A stretch of DNA of 11,625 nt, taken from the NCBI GenBank assembly GCA_964494845.1, contig CAZBSC010000020.1:1-11625 (forward strand), in the 5' to 3' direction. Of the stretch, positions 1 to 6,281 are shown one piece after another. Origin of the DNA: CAYRSA01 sp964494845. GTDB lineage: Bacteria > Patescibacteriota > Saccharimonadia > Saccharimonadales > JAGQNJ01. How positions within the stretch are numbered: the first letter of the stretch is position 1; each line of letters opens with the position of its first letter. Both the position numbers and the translations under genes were made by a program. The notes below the pieces were generated by a model. The model was given only the letters and a program-made list of their open reading frames with translations. It did not search any database and was not told the DNA's origin.

Positions 1-764
1 AGCTCTAGTTTTGGGTCTATCTCTACGCTAAACGCTAGTTTTTTTTCAACCGCTTGGGGTTTATATAAACTTTTCAGGCCTTTTAACAAGTCGTGCACGT
101 TAATCCCTTCAATATCTACTGCTAACTTTCCTCTTTCTGCTCTTGAGAGTGTAGAAAGGTCGTTGATCATCCCACCTAAGAATAGTATCTGGTCGTGAGC
201 ATTTTCTAGGGCATCGCTGATGTCTTTTGCCTCCTCTCGTTTCTTGGCAACAATCTGCGCATTGCTAATATTCCCCTCGGCGATAGCTATTGGCGTGCGA
301 AGTTCGTGACTGACTACACTTATGAACTCATCGCGTTCTTCCTCAAGTGATTTTTCCCTGGTAATATCGCGAAGAAGAACGACATGCCCGTGCGCCCCTT
401 TTTGTCCGTAGCCCAAACGCACCGGAGCTATGCTTAGGTATAAGTTAATTGTACTTTTGTCAGGGTATTGTAAACGATAATCTCTGCTAAATGTTGGTGT
501 TGATGCAGCCTCTATTAGCTTTTTTACGTCGACAATTTGATTATTTTTATCGATAACCTTCATGATTGTCGGCAATGATTTTCCGTTAATAGAACTATTC
601 AGATCCAGTATGTTAAGAGCCGCACCATTATAAGTCACAATCTTCTGTTTTTCATCAATTGCAAGTACGCCATCGCCCATGCTGTTAATTAGACTGGTTA
701 GGCGTTCATGTTCTACCTCCGCGGTTTTCGATTGGGGTATTAATTTCTTAACATTTGGATGCAT
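1..764 (-). CDS. PAS-domain sensor histidine kinase, 3' part missing
   Basis: This is the N-terminal 254 residues of a two-component sensor kinase, which autophosphorylates on histidine and passes the phosphate to a response regulator. I translated it by hand. Residues about 19-135 look like a PAS sensing domain, ending in the usual VVLLRDIT-type exit. The HisKA dimerisation domain follows with the H-box VSHELRTP, and H153 is the predicted phosphoacceptor. The HATPase domain lies beyond the window. No membrane segment is visible before the PAS domain, so the kinase is probably soluble and senses an internal signal. The ATG at 764 is chosen because the next upstream ATG runs straight into TAA. 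It lies 27 nt after the metallopeptidase gene and has its own promoter-like sequence. No response regulator is in view. The family is certain; the signal is unknown. Confidence 0.93.
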   Translation of the reverse strand, partial: MHPNVKKLIPQSKTAEVEHERLTSLINSMGDGVLAIDEKQKIVTYNGAALNILDLNSSINGKSLPTIMKVIDKNNQIVDVKKLIEAASTPTFSRDYRLQYPDKSTINLYLSIAPVRLGYGQKGAHGHVVLLRDITREKSLEEERDEFISVVSHELRTPIAIAEGNISNAQIVAKKREEAKDISDALENAHDQILFLGGMINDLSTLSRAERGKLAVDIEGINVHDLLKGLKSLYKPQAVEKKLAFSVEIDPKLE

Positions 765-772
765 ATGATTAC

Positions 773-802
773 ATTATGCCATAAGCGTTAATTAGGAGTT
801 AA
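773..802 (-). promoter_or_regulatory. Candidate promoter of the histidine kinase gene
   Basis: Reading the minus strand: TTAACT (802-797), 18 nt, then an extended -10 TGG-CATAAT (box 778-773). The -10 ends 8 nt before the ATG at 764, so the transcript would have almost no leader. There is no Shine-Dalgarno sequence. The -35 box overlaps the 3' end of the upstream gene region. This is a pattern match only. Confidence 0.45.
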
Positions 803-1490
803 TAATATCTGGAGAAAAAGCCTTGATCTCTTTACGGCGGGTTTTGTAATCAGGTAGTAAAATTTCGACTTCTTGCCAGAAATTAGGACTATGATTGAGG
901 TGTTTTGTATGCGCAAGTTCATGCACCATTACATACTCGATCAGTCTCCAGGGCAGTTGGGCCAAGAATATATTAAGAATGATATTTTTATGAGAGTCAC
1001 AACTTCCCCAGCGGCTACGTAGTTTTTTTGCAAAAACATTTTTAACAAAAAATCCGTTTTCTAGTGCCATATCCTGGAGTCTAGGGAGAATGATTTCTTG
1101 TGTTTCTTTTTTTAAGGCTCTCTCGCATGCCGAACGGATAACGCTTTGGTTATCTACTGACGAAGTATTCGTATTGGCGCCAATGTATACAATAATTTTG
1201 TTTGACGTTACCCTGGTTGATAGTTTGTCTGTAGCCTTCTCTAAAAAAACTACTTGATGGTTTTTTCCAATAAAACTACCATTTGTTATGGCAACCTCTT
1301 TTGACAAATTTCTTAGTACCCAATCTTTTTTTGTTAATAGGTACTTTTCGGCAACAATATAGGGTATACCACCGGGCAATGTAACTTTTATTTTGCTACC
1401 CTGGATGTGTATCTTTATAGACCTTGAGCCTTTGTGCTTTTGAAAACTAACTGGCCCCAGGTCCGAAACTTCCCGAATTCTGATAGACAT
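792..1490 (-). CDS. YgjP/DUF45-type zinc metallopeptidase
   Basis: This 232-residue protein belongs to the YgjP-like (DUF45, M48-related) family of predicted zinc-dependent peptidases. The metal site is visible as H190-E191-L-A-H194, with H200 in the downstream NHSPNFW motif as the likely third ligand and E191 as the catalytic base. The family signature RWGSC (160-164) precedes it, as expected. The N-terminal half (about 10-110) is the beta-rich part typical of the family. There is no signal peptide or membrane segment, so it should be cytoplasmic. The physiological substrate of the family is not established. It starts 8 nt after the P-loop kinase stop and ends 27 nt before the histidine kinase, so the three are probably co-transcribed. 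No clear ribosome binding site precedes the ATG. Family assignment is firm; function is open. Confidence 0.93.
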   Translation of the reverse strand: MSIRIREVSDLGPVSFQKHKGSRSIKIHIQGSKIKVTLPGGIPYIVAEKYLLTKKDWVLRNLSKEVAITNGSFIGKNHQVVFLEKATDKLSTRVTSNKIIVYIGANTNTSSVDNQSVIRSACERALKKETQEIILPRLQDMALENGFFVKNVFAKKLRSRWGSCDSHKNIILNIFLAQLPWRLIEYVMVHELAHTKHLNHSPNFWQEVEILLPDYKTRRKEIKAFSPDIINS

Positions 1491-1498
1491 CGATAGTA

Positions 1499-2149
1499 TT
1501 AACGAATCCTGATGTTTCTGTGAAGTAAATCTTCGCGACCGGGGACTAGATTCACCATGCCAGGCTTAACTACATTAGATGACGCAGTATCTGCGTTAAT
1601 AAGATAATGGTCGTACAGACGCTTCACGAGGGCGCTACGCTGCATTTGAAATGAGTGTTTCCCGCTGAGCACTATGTATTCTTCGCTTGATTTGGGGTTT
1701 TGCATACTTGTTATGTATGCGTCAAAACTTTGCTTAGTGAAAGTCCGTGCGTATTTATCATCAACTCTTCGTCTGTCTCGTTTTGTTGTTCTATGAAATG
1801 CTGTATCACGATCTATCTGGAACCATATCAAAAGGGGCACCGAATGATGTCTTTTGGCCAGTTCTTCTAGCAGTTTTCTGCGCTTTGGGCTGATTGCATC
1901 ATTGTCGTAAATTACGCTAACACCAAGGCTTAGGAACTCTTCAGCCATATACATCATTAAATGCTCGACAACCTGGTTTTCTTCGGCATCGTATCTAGGT
2001 TTTTCGAATAGCTCTCCCCTGATACGATCGCTGTTTATGTGTGCCGCTCTGATTGAATCGCTCAATTGTCTTGCGAAGTGCGTTTTCCCAGATCCAGGAA
2101 ATCCGTGCATCATTATTAGGATTGGTTTTGATAGGTTAATCTTTGCCAT
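1499..2149 (-). CDS. P-loop kinase-like ATPase (AAA_33 / zeta-toxin-like fold)
   Basis: A 216-residue P-loop NTPase. Walker A is GFPGSGKT (16-23). The N-S-D stretch at 39-41 and D82-N-D84 after a hydrophobic strand match the substrate-binding and Walker B-like positions of small-molecule or polynucleotide kinases of the AAA_33 (COG0645-type) group. An Arg-rich lid region (about 121-135) follows. Such proteins phosphorylate small molecules, nucleic-acid ends or sugars, and the substrate cannot be told from sequence. A zeta-type toxin is possible by fold, but no antitoxin gene sits next to it. It heads the three-gene minus-strand run. A -10-like TACAAT ends 7 nt before the ATG and there is no Shine-Dalgarno, which fits a leaderless start. 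Cytoplasmic. Confidence 0.88.
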   Translation of the reverse strand: MAKINLSKPILIMMHGFPGSGKTHFARQLSDSIRAAHINSDRIRGELFEKPRYDAEENQVVEHLMMYMAEEFLSLGVSVIYDNDAISPKRRKLLEELAKRHHSVPLLIWFQIDRDTAFHRTTKRDRRRVDDKYARTFTKQSFDAYITSMQNPKSSEEYIVLSGKHSFQMQRSALVKRLYDHYLINADTASSNVVKPGMVNLVPGREDLLHRNIRIR

Positions 2150-2156
2150 CGCTACT

Positions 2157-2185
2157 ATTGTATACTAGGCTCATTTATTTTAGAA
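2157..2185 (-). promoter_or_regulatory. Candidate promoter of the P-loop kinase operon
   Basis: On the minus strand TACAAT (2162-2157) is preceded, 17 nt upstream, by a weak TTCTAA (2185-2180). The -10 box ends 7 nt before the ATG at 2149, placing the expected transcription start at or next to the start codon. The -35 match is poor, so confidence rests on the -10 box and the absence of a ribosome binding site. Confidence 0.45.
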
Positions 2186-2198
2186 ACAGTACTTTTTG

Positions 2199-2244
2199 CA
2201 TACAAACAGGGATAAAATACTGTATTATTGAATTAGTTTGTATG
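2199..2244. repeat. 9-bp inverted repeat between kinase gene and tRNA-Trp
   Basis: CATACAAAC (2199-2207) is the exact reverse complement of GTTTGTATG (2236-2244), with 28 nt between. It lies in the divergent intergenic region, upstream of the minus-strand kinase operon and of the plus-strand tRNA-Trp. It could be a regulator site or chance. I found no clear -35/-10 pair for the tRNA here. Confidence 0.35.
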
Positions 2245-2256
2245 TGCATTAAATAA

Positions 2257-2331
2257 AGGGGCATAGTACAACGGCTAGTATAAGGGTCTCCAAAACCCTA
2301 GATCGTGGTTCGATTCCACGTGCCCCTGCCA
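2257..2331 (+). tRNA. tRNA-Trp (anticodon CCA)
   Basis: A complete cloverleaf. Acceptor stem AGGGGCA pairs with TGCCCCT; the D stem is GTAC/GTAT. The anticodon stem AGGGT/ACCCT carries loop CTCCAAA with anticodon CCA, and the T stem CGTGG/CCACG carries loop TTCGATT. Discriminator G is followed by an encoded CCA (2329-2331). It is the only Trp tRNA in the window, and it reads UGG, consistent with TGA being a stop here. Confidence 0.97.
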
Positions 2332-2359
2332 TATTGTAGCTAGAATTTACTTGAAAAAA

Positions 2360-2388
2360 CTCCCGGATGGTTAGACCGGGAGTTTTTT
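2360..2388. terminator. Bidirectional intrinsic terminator
   Basis: The 7-bp GC-rich stem CTCCCGG (2360-2366)/CCGGGAG (2376-2382) has a 9-nt loop, six A residues before it and six T residues after it. It can therefore stop the plus-strand tRNA-Trp transcript and the convergent minus-strand pilin-like gene that ends at 2407. Confidence 0.9.
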
Positions 2389-2406
2389 AATATTTAATAT
2401 GTTACG

Positions 2407-3630
2407 TTAAGTTTGAATGGTTCTAACCTCGATAGTTTTAACCATTTCTTCGAATTGCTTTAGGTAGTTTTTATCTTTAGTACCTTCCCTATAGGTTGCT
2501 TGTACTACGTTCTCTCTATCTTCTGAACGGTAAGTGTACTGAACGGTCTTTGTTCCTGCTTTATATCGTCCGCCAGTTGATCCGTCATCTTTCTTTCCTG
2601 ACCACACAATTTCGACTCGCAGATACTGTTTGTTATGTATAGTTACTTTTCTATGTTTTAGACTTCTGTGAGCCTGGGTTTTTGTAATATTCTTATTCTT
2701 CCAGTCTTTAGTGAATATTGAATCGGATGTATCCTTGTACTGTGCAACAGTGATTCGACCCTTTTTAGCGTTTGCGTCTCCTGATGCGACCGAGCAATCA
2801 AGTTCTTTATTCTCAGGCGACAAAAGTAGTGCTTTGATGTTAGAGCTTTTGTCGAAATCAGGATTTACAATATTACAGTGTAAATTTGGCCAAACAACAG
2901 GATGTTTGAGTTTGAAACCGAAATGTATCCTATCAAAGTCTACGACTTCATTAATGTTTTTATTTGGAGCGTAGAAAGCAATTCCATCCTCTGTGTAACC
3001 TAATCTCTTGTAGGCTGTTTTTTCAGCTTTGGAATCTGTGTAAATATAAAGCCTTCGATCATCAACCGTCACAGGTGCCCATAGTCTGTATACTGGTGTA
3101 GTCCCAGCTCTTTTAGATTTGTACGCCCGGAAGCTTGTTTTTTCAGCGTCTGGGCTAAAATTCCTAAAGTCGTATGCTTGTTCCAGAGTATTTTTTATTT
3201 TACTGTCAGTTGTGTAGATAATAGATACAACCGAGTTATGTCCTTCGGGCAGGTTTTCACGAGCACCTCCGCCGGTTTTTCTCATGTTATATACTTCTCT
3301 ACCGGTTGTATTAGTTTCGCCATTATATTTAGACGAATATCCTCTGAATGCTGCACCTTCATTTTTGATGAATCCATTACCTTCATCCACCATCTCGTCA
3401 GCTGCTGGTTTGCCAACTGCCCAATCGTAGTAAGCGAGTTTGCCGGTGTAATAATATACGCCCATTCTGAAAACATTCTGCGGTTTAGTAGACGATTCAG
3501 CTTGAGAAACCTGGCTAGATGTTTGGGATTTATTCCATACAAAAAAACCAACACCAGCTACTAAAGCAACTATTACTATCAGTAATATGGCCTCTATTGC
3601 CGCAAAACCTTCTTGATATATTTTTTTCAT
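2407..3630 (-). CDS. Pilin-like (type IV prepilin signal) membrane-anchored protein
   Basis: This 407-residue protein begins with a class III (prepilin-type) signal: short basic leader, G8/F9 cleavage position, Glu at mature position 5 (E13), then a hydrophobic helix to about residue 32. Processing by a prepilin peptidase and assembly into a pilus or pseudopilus would follow, though the outer part is far longer than in ordinary pilins. The C-terminal region (about 230-402) has a GFKLKHP-W start and a final FEEMVKTIEV strand. It resembles PsbP/Mog1-like extracellular domains common in CPR lipoproteins and pilin-like proteins; this is a remembered pattern, not a search result. C252 and C279 could form a disulfide. 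The middle region (55-225) is not recognised. AAGGA lies 8 nt before the ATG. No other pilus genes are in view, so it may simply be an anchored surface protein. Confidence 0.8.
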   Translation of the reverse strand: MKKIYQEGFAAIEAILLIVIVALVAGVGFFVWNKSQTSSQVSQAESSTKPQNVFRMGVYYYTGKLAYYDWAVGKPAADEMVDEGNGFIKNEGAAFRGYSSKYNGETNTTGREVYNMRKTGGGARENLPEGHNSVVSIIYTTDSKIKNTLEQAYDFRNFSPDAEKTSFRAYKSKRAGTTPVYRLWAPVTVDDRRLYIYTDSKAEKTAYKRLGYTEDGIAFYAPNKNINEVVDFDRIHFGFKLKHPVVWPNLHCNIVNPDFDKSSNIKALLLSPENKELDCSVASGDANAKKGRITVAQYKDTSDSIFTKDWKNKNITKTQAHRSLKHRKVTIHNKQYLRVEIVWSGKKDDGSTGGRYKAGTKTVQYTYRSEDRENVVQATYREGTKDKNYLKQFEEMVKTIEVRTIQT

Positions 3631-3697
3631 TGTTGTTTCCTTTTTACTGATTTATATAAATGAAGTAAACCACTAATGCTATACATCGGTCAATTAG

Positions 3698-3706
3698 TTA
3701 TCCACA
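3698..3706 (+). promoter_or_regulatory. Single exact DnaA-box sequence
   Basis: TTATCCACA, identical to the consensus strong DnaA box, lies in the 131-bp divergent spacer between the pilin-like gene (-) and the signal peptidase gene (+). There is no second exact box nearby, so this is not an origin. A regulatory role is possible; so is chance. Confidence 0.4.
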
Positions 3707-3722
3707 GTGGTTGTTAATCTGT

Positions 3723-3751
3723 TTGAGTGATAAACATAATTAGAATACAAT
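3723..3751 (+). promoter_or_regulatory. Promoter of the signal peptidase gene
   Basis: TTGAGT (3723-3728), a 17-nt spacer, and TACAAT (3746-3751) form a good sigma-70-type pair. The -10 ends 10 nt before the ATG at 3762, leaving a leader of only a few bases, and there is no Shine-Dalgarno sequence. Confidence 0.65.
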
Positions 3752-3761
3752 TGGTTAAAAC

Positions 3762-5291
3762 ATGTCATATTTGCAAATAAAAAAACTATCCATACTGGTG
3801 TTGACTATTTTCATATTTCTTTTTGGAATATTTTCTCCAAAACCAGTCAGTGCCCAACCTAGTTTTGCTGATATCGAATGTGGGTCTGTCGATGTCCCCT
3901 ATTATGATGCCAGCAATTTCAAAGCTCCCAGAGACAACTATGATGTTTACGTAAAATTAGGCAAAAAAGGCCAAAAAACATCAGTAACTTTTTATGCCCA
4001 GACGACTGACAGAAAATGTAAAAACATAGGTAGTGCAGCAGTGAACGGCGAAAGGTGGACAAAAGTTGGTTTATGGCAGTCTACCGAATCTAATAGAGAA
4101 ATTCGACTACAATTATCGTCAACACTATTCACTGAAATGCCCAGTGCGAACCGGCCATCTGTAATGTTAATATCCCATTCAAATCCAGTATGCATACCAG
4201 GAGCCGAATGTTCTGTGCAGATTAATGGTGCTGAAGGTAGTGTTATTCCCACCGGTAATTTATTGAACGAAGACACACTGCATGTTGTCAGGGTAGTAAA
4301 TCCGCAATCTGACGATGTTGATAGTGTTAACTACTTTGTTGACAGTACTTTTGCATACTCAACGCCCACTTTAGAAAAATTTGATATGAGGTATGTGCCT
4401 GGCGGTAAACATAATTTGACAAGATCAGTTATATTTCGCTCTAAGCAACAAGTTGTCATAAAAGATAGGGTTAACCAGAGTTATGTTTCGGATTTTCAAA
4501 ATGGGATATTTAGAGTATTTCAGGGCAATCGATTATCTTTTCAGATACTTTTAGTGATTCTTTTATTAGCATTTTTGCTACTTATATTTATTTCCGTCAC
4601 CAGATATATGCATCGAAGAAAAGTTTGGATGACATCACACGGCATTTACAAAGAACTCGATATAGCACGACAAATTAATAGTCAGACCGGTGACAGCAAC
4701 CTTGTATATAAGTATACAACCCTTGGAATATATGTGCTTGGTTGCACGGTGGCTGCGCTGCTTATTTTCATTATCTTTAATACTTACCTGGTCCAATTTT
4801 TTAAAGTACATGGTGTCAGTATGGAGACTACTGTTTCTACTGATGACCAGATGCTGATTAATAAATTACACAAAACTTGGGCAGGATTTACAGGCAAAGA
4901 GTATATACCAGAAAGAGGACAAGTTATAGTTTTTCACAAGGCTCAAAGTCAGTTCTTGCAAGAAAAAAATGAGAAGGATGTATTCGTAGTTAAGCGTGTG
5001 ATTGGTCTGCCAGGAGAACGCGTGGTGATCAAAAAGGGGGTAGTCACAATTTATGGGCCCGGAGCGAAAAAAGGTTTCAACCCTGACAAGAATTCTTCGT
5101 GGCAAAAAGACTTATCATTGGATGCTGAAGAAGATATTGATATAACGTTATCGCAAAGCCAAGTTTTTGTTTCTGGAGACAACAGGCCAGAGTCAATAGA
5201 TTCTCGTTCCAACGGACCAATCTCGGTTAATGAGATAATTGGCCAGGCGATATTTCGCGTCTGGCCAATTCAAAAAGTTAAAAATTTGTGA
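3762..5291 (+). CDS. Signal peptidase I with large extra N-terminal exported region
   Basis: A 509-residue protein whose last ~165 residues are a type I signal peptidase (S26), the membrane serine protease that removes signal peptides after export. Catalytic Ser353 lies in HGVSMETT, general base Lys411 in VVKRVIGLPGER, and SGDNRPESIDSR starting at 471 is the family box near the C terminus. Ordinary enzymes start a few residues before the Ser-bearing strand. Here about 330 residues come first: a Sec-type signal peptide (likely cut after A31, motif VSA), an unrecognised exported region (32-260) with cysteines 40, 86, 144 and 150, a membrane helix (~261-280), a basic cytoplasmic stretch (281-320), then a second helix (~321-345) leading into the catalytic domain. 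Both the N-terminal region and the protease would face outside. The same membrane enzyme could act on the neighbouring secreted proteins. The start is set by a promoter just upstream. Confidence 0.9.
   Translation: MSYLQIKKLSILVLTIFIFLFGIFSPKPVSAQPSFADIECGSVDVPYYDASNFKAPRDNYDVYVKLGKKGQKTSVTFYAQTTDRKCKNIGSAAVNGERWTKVGLWQSTESNREIRLQLSSTLFTEMPSANRPSVMLISHSNPVCIPGAECSVQINGAEGSVIPTGNLLNEDTLHVVRVVNPQSDDVDSVNYFVDSTFAYSTPTLEKFDMRYVPGGKHNLTRSVIFRSKQQVVIKDRVNQSYVSDFQNGIFRVFQGNRLSFQILLVILLLAFLLLIFISVTRYMHRRKVWMTSHGIYKELDIARQINSQTGDSNLVYKYTTLGIYVLGCTVAALLIFIIFNTYLVQFFKVHGVSMETTVSTDDQMLINKLHKTWAGFTGKEYIPERGQVIVFHKAQSQFLQEKNEKDVFVVKRVIGLPGERVVIKKGVVTIYGPGAKKGFNPDKNSSWQKDLSLDAEEDIDITLSQSQVFVSGDNRPESIDSRSNGPISVNEIIGQAIFRVWPIQKVKNL
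5237..5270 (+). terminator. Strong hairpin overlapping the 3' end of the signal peptidase CDS
   Basis: AATTGGCCAG (5237-5246) and CTGGCCAATT (5261-5270) are perfect 10-bp inverted repeats. Inside, GCGA/TCGC can add four more pairs around a TATT loop. It ends 21 nt before the end of the CDS and is followed by an A/T-rich stretch without a clean T run. The convergent Rpf gene is only 46 bp away and no other terminator is visible, so this may mark the 3' end of the mRNA. The classic U-tail is missing. Confidence 0.5.
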
Positions 5292-5337
5292 TTTTCCAAT
5301 AAGCTCGTTAGTTAAGATATCTGATAGGGCGTTTTGT

Positions 5338-5994
5338 TTAGTTAATCCCTAGCTTTGCGGTACAGGCTGGCCAAGCTCCCCATCCTTGCCTAGATTGTAG
5401 GATTTTGCCCCTGGCTATTTGCTCAGCTCTGCTAGCTTGGTTTGGGTAACCAGAACCGCCAACGGCTCTCCAGCTGGACAGTGTAAATTGCAATCCACCG
5501 TAATATCCATTTCCCGTGTTAATGCCCCAGTTACCTCCTGCTTCACACTGTGCTAGTTTGTCCCAGACCCCACTTCCGGAACTTTGTTGAACTGGAACAG
5601 CCACTACTCTAGGCGATGATTTTGCGACACTATTATGTACAGTTTTTGTTGGTACAGATGCTACGTTATAACCTGGAATTTCTCTCTTTTTTAATCTCTC
5701 CTTTGCACTAGGGATAACGATTTTTTGACCAGGGTAAATTAAATCTGGGCTTTTGATTTCCTTGTTCGCGTAGAATATTCGCTGATAAGTAGATTTGTGC
5801 ACTTTTGCGATCTTTTCTAAAGTGTCACCAGATTTAATTTTTATTTTATATTTTTTTGGTTTTTTTTGTGAACTTTCTGTTGACTTGTTTTGCGCATTTT
5901 TTAATGTTTGTGTTTGTGCGTGTACCGGTTTAGCGCCCAAACCAATAATTAAGATAGTCGAAAAGACCATCGCTGTAAGTGCGATTAATCGCAT
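5338..5994 (-). CDS. Secreted LysM and Rpf-type (transglycosylase-like) wall hydrolase
   Basis: A 218-residue exported protein. The signal peptide (1-26) ends in VHA before Q27. A Lys/Ser-rich linker leads to a LysM peptidoglycan-binding domain (about 49-94; SGDTLEKIAK start, YPGQKIVIP end). A second linker precedes an Rpf catalytic domain (about 143-218) resembling actinobacterial resuscitation-promoting factors: WDKLAQCEAGGNW with E151 as predicted catalytic acid, then a GGLQF and W segment. C150 and C211 match the conserved disulfide. Rpf enzymes cleave glycan strands and can wake dormant cells in Actinobacteria. In an epibiont it could loosen its own wall or a host's; that is inference. 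AAGGAGG precedes the ATG at good spacing, on a leader of about 117 nt with a stem-loop at its start. The gene is convergent with the signal peptidase gene. Confidence 0.93.
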   Translation of the reverse strand: MRLIALTAMVFSTILIIGLGAKPVHAQTQTLKNAQNKSTESSQKKPKKYKIKIKSGDTLEKIAKVHKSTYQRIFYANKEIKSPDLIYPGQKIVIPSAKERLKKREIPGYNVASVPTKTVHNSVAKSSPRVVAVPVQQSSGSGVWDKLAQCEAGGNWGINTGNGYYGGLQFTLSSWRAVGGSGYPNQASRAEQIARGKILQSRQGWGAWPACTAKLGIN

Positions 5995-6078
5995 GATTCC
6001 TCCTTGTAACCCTGAAATATACCCCTATTCTTAATTAGTTGATTTGATATTTATTTGAATAGTCTAAATCGGGTTGGT

Positions 6079-6109
6079 ATGTCTTTCCACCTCACAAGCA
6101 AAAAGACAT
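6079..6109 (-). promoter_or_regulatory. Stem-loop at the 5' end of the Rpf mRNA leader
   Basis: An 8-bp perfect inverted repeat (ATGTCTTT at 6079-6086, AAAGACAT at 6102-6109 on the plus strand) with a 15-nt loop. If the promoter at 6118-6145 is right, this hairpin sits within the first few bases of the transcript, where it could stabilise the mRNA or act in regulation. I do not recognise a known riboswitch, including the c-di-AMP (ydaO) class found before some rpf genes. Confidence 0.4.
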
Positions 6110-6117
6110 GAAATCTC

Positions 6118-6145
6118 ATCTTACCTGGTTTTATTATTATGTCAA
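6118..6145 (-). promoter_or_regulatory. Candidate promoter of the LysM-Rpf gene
   Basis: On the minus strand TTGACA (6145-6140), 16 nt, TAAGAT (6123-6118). The -35 is exact and the -10 matches at 4 of 6. The predicted start near 6111 gives a leader of about 117 nt. The rest of the 6005-6232 spacer is A/T-rich with no ORF or RNA gene that I can recognise. Confidence 0.5.
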
Positions 6146-6232
6146 CTTTTACTCAAGAAAGTAGTTTGGTATTAAAAACAACATTTGTCACCTAACATCA
6201 AATTTTAATAAAGGCATATTTAATCAAATTAA

Positions 6233-6258
6233 ATAACCGGCCATTTTTGGCCGGTTAT
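6233..6258 (-). terminator. Terminator of the repeat surface-protein gene
   Basis: An 11-bp perfect stem (6233-6243 / 6248-6258, core AACCGGCCA/TGGCCGGTT) closes a TTTT loop, 24 nt after the stop codon. In the minus-strand direction it is followed by T-rich sequence that is not a pure T run. Confidence 0.75.
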
Positions 6259-6281
6259 AATATTGTTAATTTTTAGCTTTA

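Noticed and set aside
1499..2149. Zeta-type toxin of a toxin-antitoxin pair
   Set aside because: The fold is compatible, but no small antitoxin gene is adjacent and the operon partners are a peptidase and a sensor kinase.
2711..3564. Plus-strand ORFs opposite the pilin-like gene
   Set aside because: They lack motifs and start signals and lie wholly inside a coherent minus-strand gene.
3631..3761. Replication origin at the DnaA box
   Set aside because: Only one exact box, no cluster, no dnaA/dnaN neighbours and no AT-rich iterated element.
5289..5291. TGA recoded to Gly as in Gracilibacteria/Absconditabacteria
   Set aside because: TGA ends the signal peptidase and pseudouridine synthase genes at the expected family lengths, and no gene here has an in-frame TGA.
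6051..6119. 22-codon minus-strand ORF starting at 6119 in the Rpf leader
   Set aside because: Its ATG overlaps the predicted -10 box, so it would not be transcribed, and there is no ribosome binding site.
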